Origin: Celeribacter baekdonensis B30
Lineage (GTDB): Bacteria; Pseudomonadota; Alphaproteobacteria; Rhodobacterales; Rhodobacteraceae
Direction of reading: 5' to 3'
Length of the DNA: 64,000 bases
NCBI RefSeq assembly: GCF_000299875.1
Contig: NZ_AMRK01000005.1
Coordinates: 124,001 to 188,000 of the forward strand
A program made the translations under genes and the position numbers. Positions 36,899 to 44,488 of the stretch are shown here, piece by piece (within the stretch, counting starts at the first letter, position 1; each line of letters begins with the position of its first letter). Below the pieces are notes generated by a model that worked only from the letters and a program-made list of their open reading frames with translations, had not been told where the DNA came from and did no database searches.

Positions 36899-38344
36899 AT
36901 GTCTTATCTCAATTTTATTGGCGGGGACTGGGTTCCGGCCCTCTCCGGCGAGACGTTTGAAAACCGCAATCCCGCCGACCAAACCGACCTCATCGGCCTG
37001 TTTCCGAATGGCGGGATGGAGGATGTGGCCGCCGCCGTCGAAACCGTGTCCGCCGCGTGGCCGGCATGGGCCGCCAAAGGCCCGGAGGCGCGGGCGGATG
37101 TGCTTTACAAAGCGGCCGATATTATCTCGTCGCGCATTGACGCCATCGCCGCGGAACTGACCCGCGAGGAGGGCAAGACCCTCACCGAGGCGCGCAATGA
37201 AACCAGCCGGATCGCCGCCAATTTTCGGTTTTATGCGGGGGAGGCGTTGCGTCTGAAGGGCGAAAGTTTCCCGATGCCTGAGGGGCAAATCGCACTGACG
37301 CTGCGCCAGCCTGTGGGGGTTGTCGCTGTGATCACGCCTTGGAATTTCCCGCTGTCGATGGCGGCGCGCAAAATCGCGCCTGCGCTTGCGGCGGGCAATG
37401 GGGTGATCTTTAAGCCGTCCGAAATGACCCCCTTGATGGGTCAGCGCCTAGTTGAGGTGTTGTTGGATGCGGGGCTGCCAAAAGGCCTCATCGCCCTTAT
37501 TCACGGTCGCGGCGCTACCGTGGGCCAGGCCATCACCTCGACGCCGGGGATCGACGCGCTGACCTTTACCGGATCTTACGGGGTGGGGATGCAAATCGCG
37601 TCCGCTTTGACCACAGATACCCGGTGTCAGTTGGAAATGGGCGGCAAAAACGCCACTGTTGTGTTGGAAGATGCCGATCTGGATCGCGCGGTGGACATCA
37701 TTCGGCGCGGCGCTTTTGGTCTGACGGGTCAGGCCTGTACCGGCACAAGCCGCGTGCTTGTGGCGCGCACCCATTATGACGCGCTGGTCGAGAAATTGTC
37801 GGTGGCTGCTGCTGGGATCACCATCGGTGCAGGCACGCGCGAAGGCGTCAATATGGGGCCGCTGGCCACCAGTGCGCAGCTTGATAAGGTCAAAGCCTAC
37901 CTTGGCATCGCCAAGCAGGAAGGCGGGCGGATCACCACCGGCGGCTTGCCCGAGGCCTCTGCCGATCTGGCCAATGGCTTCTTTATCCGTCCAACCGTGA
38001 TTGCCGGCGTGCCTGCGGACAGCCGCCTGTTGCGCGACGAAATTTTCGCGCCGGTCGTGGCTGTGCGTGCCGTGGATGGCGTCGATGAGGCGATCGAAAT
38101 CGCCGATGATACCGAATACGGTCTGGCCATTTCCCTTGTGTCCAATGACATGGCGTCCATTCTCAAAATTGCGCAGAAAACCCAGCACGGTGTGGTCAAG
38201 GTCAACAGCCCGACCACGGGTGTGGCGCTCAACGCCCCCTTCGGCGGGTTCAAACATTCCTCCAACCAAAGCGCGAAAGAGCAAGGCGGGGCCAATGTGA
38301 TGGACTTCTACAGCCGGATCAAAAGCGTCTACCTGGGGGGCTGA
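36899..38344 (+). CDS. NAD(P)-dependent aldehyde dehydrogenase
   Basis: A 481-residue ALDH with TPWNFPLSMAARKIAPALAAGN, FTGSYGVG, the base Glu in LEMGGKNAT and the catalytic Cys in GLTGQACTGTSR. It resembles 2-oxoglutarate-semialdehyde dehydrogenases and other short semialdehyde dehydrogenases. ATG 36899 has AAGGGGC upstream. In this operon it most likely oxidises the aldehyde released by the diiron oxidase. The TauE-like permease starts immediately after its stop codon. Confidence 0.91.
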   Translation: MSYLNFIGGDWVPALSGETFENRNPADQTDLIGLFPNGGMEDVAAAVETVSAAWPAWAAKGPEARADVLYKAADIISSRIDAIAAELTREEGKTLTEARNETSRIAANFRFYAGEALRLKGESFPMPEGQIALTLRQPVGVVAVITPWNFPLSMAARKIAPALAAGNGVIFKPSEMTPLMGQRLVEVLLDAGLPKGLIALIHGRGATVGQAITSTPGIDALTFTGSYGVGMQIASALTTDTRCQLEMGGKNATVVLEDADLDRAVDIIRRGAFGLTGQACTGTSRVLVARTHYDALVEKLSVAAAGITIGAGTREGVNMGPLATSAQLDKVKAYLGIAKQEGGRITTGGLPEASADLANGFFIRPTVIAGVPADSRLLRDEIFAPVVAVRAVDGVDEAIEIADDTEYGLAISLVSNDMASILKIAQKTQHGVVKVNSPTTGVALNAPFGGFKHSSNQSAKEQGGANVMDFYSRIKSVYLGG

Positions 38345-39094
38345 ATGGAATTTGTCCACGATCTGGTCGGTGGAAATCTATTAACCCTGCATGTCTTGGG
38401 TATGGTGGCGATGGTCTTTGTCGCCGCCATTCTCCAAGGCGTGGGGGGCTTGGGCTTTGCCATGTTCTCGGCCCCGCTGTCGGCGCTGTTTTTCCCGGAA
38501 ATGGCACCCGGCCCGCTGCTGGTTCTGGGGGGATGCCTGTCGGTCATGGTGGTTCTGCGCGAACGCTCCGCGATCGATTACAAATCGGCGGGCATGATGA
38601 TCACAGGCCGGGTGATTGGCAATTTCATCGCCGTGGCCGTGATGACACTGTTGAGTGCGACAAGCTTTTACATTCTCTTCGCGGTGCTGATCTTATTGGG
38701 CGTGGCGCTGAGCTATAGTGGCCTGAGGATCGTTGCCAATTGGCGCACGTTGGGGGCGGCTGGGATCACGTCGGGCATTATGGGCACGATCACCTCTTCG
38801 GGCGCGCCGCCCTACGCGATCGTCATGCAAAACGCGGCCCCCGCCACCTTGCGGGCGACGCTGAATTTCACCTTCTTTTTTGGTGCGACAACCTCGCTGC
38901 TGTTGCTGGCGTCGGTGGGGCGCTTTGGCCTACATCAACTGCTGTTGGGTCTGTTGTTACTGCCTGCGCTGCTTTTGGGTTTCACCGTTTCAACACACCT
39001 TGCGCGGCATGTGCCAAAAGGCGCGATCCGTCATGTGCTTTTGGGGCTGTCCGCCCTCAGCGCGGTCGGGCTTTTGCTGCGGGCGGCATTTTGA
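38345..39094 (+). CDS. TauE/SafE-family membrane permease
   Basis: A 249-residue integral membrane protein with about eight hydrophobic helices and the family motif AAILQGVGGLGFAMFSAPLSALF near residues 22-44. Members export sulfite or organic anions. It starts 1 base after the aldehyde dehydrogenase stop, so it may export the acid product or an inorganic anion released by the pathway. It converges with gntR at a gap of 17 bases, without a visible terminator. Confidence 0.85.
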   Translation: MEFVHDLVGGNLLTLHVLGMVAMVFVAAILQGVGGLGFAMFSAPLSALFFPEMAPGPLLVLGGCLSVMVVLRERSAIDYKSAGMMITGRVIGNFIAVAVMTLLSATSFYILFAVLILLGVALSYSGLRIVANWRTLGAAGITSGIMGTITSSGAPPYAIVMQNAAPATLRATLNFTFFFGATTSLLLLASVGRFGLHQLLLGLLLLPALLLGFTVSTHLARHVPKGAIRHVLLGLSALSAVGLLLRAAF

Positions 39095-39111
39095 GGTGGA
39101 TCTGCGGGGCC

Positions 39112-39765
39112 TTAGACCTCGTCTGTCGCCTCCGGCGTGTCGACCGAATTATACACGTGGCGCGCCGCCAAAAGGGCTGCAAGTTCTTCGTCTCCGGCAA
39201 TCACCGCGCGCAGAATGTCGGCGTGCTCCTGCCAGCTCTTTGACACTTTCACCGGGTCATCTTGCTTAAACAGCATCGCGGTTTGGTCGCGCAGCGTGCG
39301 GATCAGGTCCTGAAGGGTCGCATTGCCCGACACCTGACCAAGTGCGGTGTGAAACGCGTCGTTATGGGCGCTGATTTGGCTAAAATCACCCTCTTCGATG
39401 GCGTTTTCGCCCGCCGCAAGAACACGCTGCAATTCGGCGATCCGCTCTGGGTCTTTGCGCTTGGCCGCGAGCTTGGCATTGAGCGATTCAAGCGTCGCGC
39501 GCACTTCGATCAATTCCATTTTCTGATCGGGCGCGGGCATCGAGACGGTCGCCCCGCGCCGGGGAATGATCTTGACCAGACCTTCGGCGGCCAGTTCCCG
39601 CAACGCCTCGCGCACGGGCATGCGCGACACGCCCATTTCCTCGGAAATCCGACCTTCGACAAGGCGGGCGCCGGTTTCGAATTCGGCGTTCAAAATCCGT
39701 TGGCGTAGCGCATCCTTGACCATTTTCGTCAATGGTGTGTGCGCGTCTCCCAGAGCCACTGTCAT
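39112..39765 (-). CDS. GntR-family regulator with FCD domain (FadR type)
   Basis: A 217-residue regulator. Residues about 10-70 form the winged HTH (ILNAEFETGARLVEGRISEEMGVSRMPVREALRELAAEGLVKI) and the rest is an all-helical FCD ligand domain with the metal-type His/Asp pattern (HNDAFHTALG, SWQEHADILRAVIAGDEE). Such proteins are usually repressors released by a pathway intermediate. It sits in the middle of the HDO block, and six GTATAC-centred dyads surround it, including one 63 bp before its own start, so I infer it controls the block. AGGA precedes the ATG. Confidence 0.9.
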   Translation of the reverse strand: MTVALGDAHTPLTKMVKDALRQRILNAEFETGARLVEGRISEEMGVSRMPVREALRELAAEGLVKIIPRRGATVSMPAPDQKMELIEVRATLESLNAKLAAKRKDPERIAELQRVLAAGENAIEEGDFSQISAHNDAFHTALGQVSGNATLQDLIRTLRDQTAMLFKQDDPVKVSKSWQEHADILRAVIAGDEELAALLAARHVYNSVDTPEATDEV

Positions 39766-39827
39766 CTGTTGTCCTGCCGTCTCTTTTGTGGCGCGCGGTC
39801 GGGGTGGGCCGCGCGCGTTTCATGAAG

Positions 39828-39844
39828 TTGTATACCAGATAGCA
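39828..39844. promoter_or_regulatory. Putative GntR operator C (autoregulatory)
   Basis: TTGTATACCA at 39828-39837, which is TGGTATACAA on the other strand, 63 bp upstream of the gntR start codon. Position fits autorepression. Confidence 0.5.
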
Positions 39845-39984
39845 AAGCGGCTTGCCAAGTCGTGAGGCGGCATGATCGGGTCCTGGGCAGGGCTTGGGGT
39901 AACCGGCGGGAATCGCGGTTTTCATCCGCAGGACAGAGGTGATCTGTGTCCTGTCTGGCGTTTGCTTTTGAAACATATATCATT

Positions 39985-39994
39985 TGGTATACTA
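39985..39994. promoter_or_regulatory. Putative GntR operator D
   Basis: TGGTATACTA, identical to the right half of operator A, in the spacer between gntR and the HbpS-like gene. The whole 350-bp spacer (39766-40115) is AT-rich and contains no gene I can support. Confidence 0.5.
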
Positions 39995-40067
39995 AAAAAT
40001 GACATATGAAGAGTTATTTGGCGTATTTCGCTAAAAATATGTTGCATAAGCGGGCTATTTTTGAAAA

Positions 40068-40078
40068 CAGTATACAAA
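40068..40078. promoter_or_regulatory. Putative GntR operator E
   Basis: CAGTATACAAA, i.e. TTTGTATACTG on the opposite strand, 38 bp before the TTG start of the HbpS-like gene and 74 bp from site D. Two sites in one spacer could allow looping or cooperative binding. Confidence 0.45.
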
Positions 40079-40115
40079 ATAAAAGTTACAATCGCACAAC
40101 TCAAGAGATGATCCA

Positions 40116-40595
40116 TTGAAAACTGTCCTCAGACTTCAGTCCGAAGAGGCGCGCGTGATGATCGCGGCCGCTGTTGAAAAATCCAAAGAAATCGGGGTGC
40201 TCGAAACAATTTGCATCGCGGATGATGGGGGATTCCCGATCCTGATCGAACGTATGGATGGTGCGCGCGTCACAGGCCCGCAAATCAGTTGGAATAAGGC
40301 CTTTACGGCGGCCACGCACAAACGTTCGACCCATCTGTTCAACAAGGCCCCCAACGGTCCGGCGCTGCCGGGGAATGAGGCCTTTGGTATCCAATTGTCC
40401 TTTGATGGCAAGTTCGCCGTTTTCGTTGGCGGCTTTCCGATTGTCGTCGATGGCGAGGTCGTTGGCGGCGTTGGCCTGTCGGGCGGCAATGGCGAACAGG
40501 ACACAGCCGCAGGCGTTGCGGCGCTGCAAGCCCTGTCCGATCTTTTGAGCCCGCAAGGGCATGAGGTTCTTGTCGCCGCCGACATCAAAAAGTGA
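40116..40595 (+). CDS. HbpS/GlcG-family protein
   Basis: A 159-residue protein of the HbpS/GlcG (DUF336) family, whose members include the heme-binding HbpS of Streptomyces and the GlcG protein of glycolate operons; the biochemical role in most is unknown. Typical features are ICIADDGGFPILIERMDGA, the Ala/Thr-rich WNKAFTAATHKR segment and VGGVGLSGGNGEQD. The start is a TTG, since the nearby ATG 40108 runs into a stop. It precedes the flavin reductase gene by 7 bases. Cytoplasmic: no signal peptide. Confidence 0.85.
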   Translation: MKTVLRLQSEEARVMIAAAVEKSKEIGVLETICIADDGGFPILIERMDGARVTGPQISWNKAFTAATHKRSTHLFNKAPNGPALPGNEAFGIQLSFDGKFAVFVGGFPIVVDGEVVGGVGLSGGNGEQDTAAGVAALQALSDLLSPQGHEVLVAADIKK

Positions 40596-40602
40596 GGCCA
40601 TC

Positions 40603-41652
40603 ATGACTATCATTCGCGCAGTTCACAAAGTCGAAGAGGGCACGTCGGAAACTGCGGCTCTGCATGTGACCCTGGCCGAAACCGGCAAGACCTTTCCGGT
40701 CCAACCGCATGAATCCGTGCTCGCGGCGGCTTTGAACGCCGGGATTGAGTTGGCCCATGAGTGCAAGACCGGGTTCTGTGGCTCTTGCCGGGTACGGGTT
40801 TTGGCGGGCGGTGTCGCCTATGCGGATGATCCCATTGGATTGAGCGACCAGGAGCGCGGCTGTGGTTTTGCGCTGGCCTGTCAGGCGCGGGCGCAAACCA
40901 ACCTCGTGATCGAAGCGCCGTTGATGCCAACAGATCGCCCCGAACCGTCCCAAATCACGGCTCAGGTTTTGGCCGTCGATCAGGTTTGCGGTGACATCAC
41001 CCGGCTGCGGTTGTCGCCTGTTGGCGGCATGCCGGCGTTTCTTCCGGGGCAATATGTGGATGTGGTCACACAGAGCGGTGCCACGCGGTCGTTTTCGATT
41101 GCCTCTGCCCCAGATGAGACCATGATCGAATTGCACATCCGCACCATCCCCGGCGGAATGTTCACCGCTGGCATCGTCCCGGCGCTCAAATGCGGGGAGG
41201 TCGTGGCGCTGCATGGACCGCATGGGCTGTTCCGCCTGCGTCTCGATGATTTTCGCCCCCTCGTTTTGGTCGCCACAGGCACGGGCATCGCGCCGCTGCG
41301 CGCCATGCTTGCGGCGCTTAAGGGTGATCCGGACTGTCCACCCGTCGCGCTCTATTGGGGGATGCGTGAGGAAAGCGAGCTTTACCTCGCCGATGAGATC
41401 GCCACGTTGGGCGCGGCGTTGGAGGATTTCACCTTTGTTCCGGTCCTGTCGCGTGCCGCAGAAAGCTGGTCGGGGCGGCGAGGCTATGTCCAGGATGCGG
41501 TACTCGAAGATCTGCCCGATCTGTCAGAACATGCGCTCTATCTGTGCGGCTCGCCGGCGATGATCGGCGCGGCACGTGGGCGGTTTCTTGAAGCCGGGGC
41601 GAGCGTCAACCACATCTATGTGGATAGCTTTCACTTCGCTCACAATCTGTAA
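40603..41652 (+). CDS. NADH oxidoreductase with [2Fe-2S], FAD and NAD domains
   Basis: A 349-residue electron-transfer component like reductases of phenol hydroxylase and other oxygenases. Residues about 15-100 form a plant-type ferredoxin domain (CKTGFCGSC and distal Cys in ALACQARA). The FAD domain shows GQYVDVV and RSFSIAS, and the NAD domain LVATGTGIAPLRAM and CGSPAMIGAA. Its role is to pass electrons from NADH to an oxygenase. No monooxygenase alpha subunit is adjacent, so the diiron oxidase and ferredoxins at 35-37 kb are the best local acceptors. Confidence 0.9.
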   Translation: MTIIRAVHKVEEGTSETAALHVTLAETGKTFPVQPHESVLAAALNAGIELAHECKTGFCGSCRVRVLAGGVAYADDPIGLSDQERGCGFALACQARAQTNLVIEAPLMPTDRPEPSQITAQVLAVDQVCGDITRLRLSPVGGMPAFLPGQYVDVVTQSGATRSFSIASAPDETMIELHIRTIPGGMFTAGIVPALKCGEVVALHGPHGLFRLRLDDFRPLVLVATGTGIAPLRAMLAALKGDPDCPPVALYWGMREESELYLADEIATLGAALEDFTFVPVLSRAAESWSGRRGYVQDAVLEDLPDLSEHALYLCGSPAMIGAARGRFLEAGASVNHIYVDSFHFAHNL

Positions 41653-41700
41653 CCGGAGCCGCCTTTGCACGCGCTCGCAACACAGGGGGATCGAGGCACC

Positions 41701-42744
41701 ATGTCCTCGTCCATATTCAAATATTTTCGCTGGAGCTTTGCCGTCACCGTGATCGGGATTGGGCTCTGTATCTGGCTCGGCTGGGCCTATACCGGGCGGG
41801 TCTCCGGCATGATCGCCTTTGCTACAATTGGGGTTATTCTCTCAGTTCTGGAAATCTCGTTGAGCTTCGACAATGCCATCGTGAATGCCAATAAACTCAA
41901 AGATATGAGCGACGTCTGGCGGCGGCGCTTTCTGACTTGGGGCATTCTGATTGCCGTCTTTGGCATGCGGATCATCTTTCCGCTGGCTGTTGTTTCTATC
42001 GCCGCCAAAATTGGTCCGATTGAGGCCATTCGCCTCGCGGCCAGCGAGCCCTCCGAATATGCGCGCCTGATTGGGGCCGCGCATCTGTCGATCTCGGCCT
42101 TTGGTGGGACGTTTTTGATGATGGTGGCGTTGAACTATTTTATCGACCCCGACAAGGAGGTCGATTGGCTGCGCCCGCTCGAAAATCTTTTGCGGACATG
42201 GGCTTCCGTGCGCGGAGTGGCGATTGGTTTGGTGTTGCTCATCGTCTTGCTGATCTCAGGGTTTCTTGATCAGGCGGAACGCGGCTCATTTCTGGTCGCT
42301 GCGATTGCGGGACTGGTGGCCTTTATCGCGGTCGAAACGCTCGGGCATGTTCTTGATCGTGGCCCGATGATGGCGGCGGGCGGGTTCGGCGCGTTCATGT
42401 ATCTCGAAGTGCTGGATGCCTCCTTTAGTTTCGACGGGGTGATCGGGGCCTTTGCCCTGACGCAGAACCTGTTTCTCATCGCTATCGGTCTGGGCATCGG
42501 CGCGATGTATGTGCGCTCGATGACGATCATGTTGGTGGAAAAGGAAACGCTGACCGAGTTTCGCTATCTCGAACACGGGGCGTTCTATTCGGTGTTTGTG
42601 TTGTCTTGCGTGATGTTCGTGCAAAGCCTCGTGCATATCCCAGAGGTGATCACCGGGCTGATCGGTGCGGGCTTTATCCTGCTCTCGCTTGTCTCTTCGC
42701 TGCGCTACAACAAACGCCATGTTCATCCGGCGGCGGCGGAATAG
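41701..42744 (+). CDS. DUF475 (TerC-like) integral membrane protein
   Basis: A polytopic inner-membrane protein of 347 residues with about nine helices, of the DUF475/TerC-related group. The acidic membrane motifs LEISLSFDNAIVNANKL and LEVLDASFSFDGVIGAFAL, repeated in the two halves, are typical and may bind a metal ion. TerC-type proteins are linked to metal export and metalation of exported enzymes. ATG 41701 was chosen (GAGG upstream) over TTG 41665. It is the last gene of the reductase transcript; its link to the pathway is unclear. Confidence 0.85.
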   Translation: MSSSIFKYFRWSFAVTVIGIGLCIWLGWAYTGRVSGMIAFATIGVILSVLEISLSFDNAIVNANKLKDMSDVWRRRFLTWGILIAVFGMRIIFPLAVVSIAAKIGPIEAIRLAASEPSEYARLIGAAHLSISAFGGTFLMMVALNYFIDPDKEVDWLRPLENLLRTWASVRGVAIGLVLLIVLLISGFLDQAERGSFLVAAIAGLVAFIAVETLGHVLDRGPMMAAGGFGAFMYLEVLDASFSFDGVIGAFALTQNLFLIAIGLGIGAMYVRSMTIMLVEKETLTEFRYLEHGAFYSVFVLSCVMFVQSLVHIPEVITGLIGAGFILLSLVSSLRYNKRHVHPAAAE

Positions 42745-42766
42745 ACCGTATCCCTTGACGGTCTCT

Positions 42767-43591
42767 CTAAGGCGCTTTTTCGGGGTCCCCTTGCCCGAGA
42801 AAGCGCCTTATTTTATCGGGGCAGGATTTTATCGGGGCAGGGCGAAACTCAGCCCCCTGCATCGACAGGGCTTCTGGCGGATAGTCTGTGAGTTTCGGAA
42901 GATCAACGATCAAAAGCGTCTCGTCACGACCTGCCTGCGCCAGCGCGCGCCCATCGGGCCCGGCAATCACCGATCCGCCGCCAAATTGTATGCCGTTTTC
43001 GGCGCCGCACGAGTTGGCATAGGCAACAAAGCCGCGGCTTTCATGGGCGCGGGCCGGGACCAGCACGTCTTGGACGTGTTCATAGCCGGCGGGATTGGCG
43101 GTTGGGACAAAAAGGACCTCCGCTCCGGCGCGCGCCAGTGTTGCAGCATGGCCGGGGAACTCGATGTCATAACAGATCAATATCCCGCATCTGCGCCCGG
43201 CAAGTTGGAAGGTCGGGGATAGGTGATCGCCCGCTGTAAAACTCGCACGCTCCATGTCACCGAAAAGCTGAACTTTGCGGTAATGGGACAAAATCGCGCC
43301 ATCTGCACCTATGCAGCTTGCCGCGTTATAGACTGTTGACCCTGACCGTTCGGCCCAACCAAACACCAACGCACATCCCGTGCCCGCCACCCGCGCGCGC
43401 AGATCATCCATCCAAGCGCCCGCGATCGGCTGAGCCTCGGCGTGATGTAAATCGGGCCGATTGTATCCGGGAAAAAACAATTCGGGCAGCACAAGCACGT
43501 CGGCACCTTGGGCAGCGGCTTCTCGCAAAAGCGCCTCTGTCCGCTCAAATGAGTGGTCGGCTGGCGCGGATTGAAACAGCGCCAGTTTCAT
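42767..43591 (-). CDS. Nitrilase-family amidase (carbon-nitrogen hydrolase), DavA-like
   Basis: A 274-residue cytoplasmic amidase of the nitrilase superfamily. The Glu-Lys-Cys triad is in LPELFFPGYN, HYRKVQLFGD and LICYDIEFPG. The pattern resembles Pseudomonas DavA (5-aminovaleramide amidohydrolase), for example RKVQLFGDMERASFTAGD. The C-terminal 19 residues are abnormal: a 16-bp tandem duplication (42810-42841) removed the original TAA after PAPIK and pushed the frame through the terminator hairpin to TAG at 42767. It follows the cysteine hydrolase gene by 50 bases on the minus strand. Confidence 0.86.
   Translation of the reverse strand: MKLALFQSAPADHSFERTEALLREAAAQGADVLVLPELFFPGYNRPDLHHAEAQPIAGAWMDDLRARVAGTGCALVFGWAERSGSTVYNAASCIGADGAILSHYRKVQLFGDMERASFTAGDHLSPTFQLAGRRCGILICYDIEFPGHAATLARAGAEVLFVPTANPAGYEHVQDVLVPARAHESRGFVAYANSCGAENGIQFGGGSVIAGPDGRALAQAGRDETLLIVDLPKLTDYPPEALSMQGAEFRPAPIKSCPDKIRRFLGQGDPEKAP
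42769..42809. terminator. Long terminator hairpin between convergent genes
   Basis: A 16-bp stem with one T-G pair (42769-42784 with 42794-42809) and a 9-base loop, with ATTTTAT following on the plus strand. It ends the DUF475 transcript. The current end of the minus-strand amidase ORF lies inside it, because of the adjoining duplication. Confidence 0.88.
42810..42841. repeat. Perfect 16-bp tandem duplication
   Basis: ATTTTATCGGGGCAGG occurs twice with no gap (42810-42825 and 42826-42841). As 16 is not a multiple of three, it shifts the amidase reading frame. With one copy the minus-strand frame would read PAPIK and stop at TAA directly at the terminator. Confidence 0.95.
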
Positions 43592-43641
43592 GTTGGGCTG
43601 CCTGTGTAAGGTGTCGTGGTCAAAATGCCCCTCTCTTTCGT

Positions 43642-44328
43642 TCAGCTATAGCGTTCAATCAATGTAGTCGTATCCGTCACATCACCAAAGAACAGCGCGA
43701 AATTGATCAAGGCAAAGGCGTGTTCGTCATCGCGCAGGGAGGCACAGGCATCATGCACCATAGTTGTCCGAAAGTTGAGCATCATCGCGTCCCGCGCGGT
43801 GGAGTCACAACAGGCATTGGTCATGGTTCCTCCCACCAAAATCGCCTCAATACCCGCCGCGCGCAGCCTATGTTCCAAATCGCCTGCACCTTGGATCACC
43901 CCACTATAGCGGGTCTTTTCAACGATCATATCCTCGTCGCGTACATCAAGAGCAGGCCAAATTTGCGAACCTTCGGCCTCGCGCTCCAACGCGGCACAAC
44001 GGGTTTCGAACCGCGCGGGCGTCAGCAAGGTTTGATGAAAATGCGGGATCTCGGCCAGCGCCTGTTCGGTGTAGAGCGTTCTGATCCAGACCACGGTTCC
44101 GCCCGCTTGGCGTAACGCCTTGGCCAGCCGGTTGATGTTGCCGACGATGGCCCGTGCATTGGGCACACTGGCACCGCTTTGCGGATCAAGAAAATAGTTT
44201 TGCATGTCGACCACGACCAGAGCGGTCCGATCCGCAGGGAGGGAATCGTGTACATGCAGGCGACCTTGGCGGGCGTTGATGCGCTCAACGGCCCAGTCCG
44301 GCATCTCAAACGGGTGCACTTTGCTCAT
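43642..44328 (-). CDS. Isochorismatase-family cysteine hydrolase
   Basis: A 228-residue cysteine hydrolase of the isochorismatase-like family, which includes N-carbamoylsarcosine amidase, RutB and nicotinamidase. The Asp-Lys-Cys triad is in VVVDMQNYFLD, VEKTRYSG and TMTNACCDSTARDA. A cis-peptide VGGTMTN loop precedes the nucleophile. With the neighbouring nitrilase-type amidase it gives two C-N hydrolases in one transcript, pointing to release of ammonia from an amide, ureide or carbamoyl compound. It is divergent from an NMT1-type importer across operator F. Confidence 0.88.
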   Translation of the reverse strand: MSKVHPFEMPDWAVERINARQGRLHVHDSLPADRTALVVVDMQNYFLDPQSGASVPNARAIVGNINRLAKALRQAGGTVVWIRTLYTEQALAEIPHFHQTLLTPARFETRCAALEREAEGSQIWPALDVRDEDMIVEKTRYSGVIQGAGDLEHRLRAAGIEAILVGGTMTNACCDSTARDAMMLNFRTTMVHDACASLRDDEHAFALINFALFFGDVTDTTTLIERYS

Positions 44329-44398
44329 TTTGTGATCTCCATGGTCGGTTTGTGCGCAAATTATTTGCTCTTGCTGGGGTATTTTAGTGACCTCAGTT

Positions 44399-44415
44399 CA
44401 GTATATTGTATACTG
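44399..44415. promoter_or_regulatory. Putative GntR operator F, perfect dyad
   Basis: CAGTATA-TTG-TATACTG is a perfect 7-bp inverted repeat around three bases, 71 bp before the cysteine hydrolase start and 74 bp before the ABC binding-protein start. It is the best copy of the motif and could control both divergent units. Confidence 0.6.
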
Positions 44416-44488
44416 CAATTCAAGTCGATAGGTCCAGATCACAACACTTTCGGCAAAAAATACAACACTCTCGTCAACAGGAGGTATT

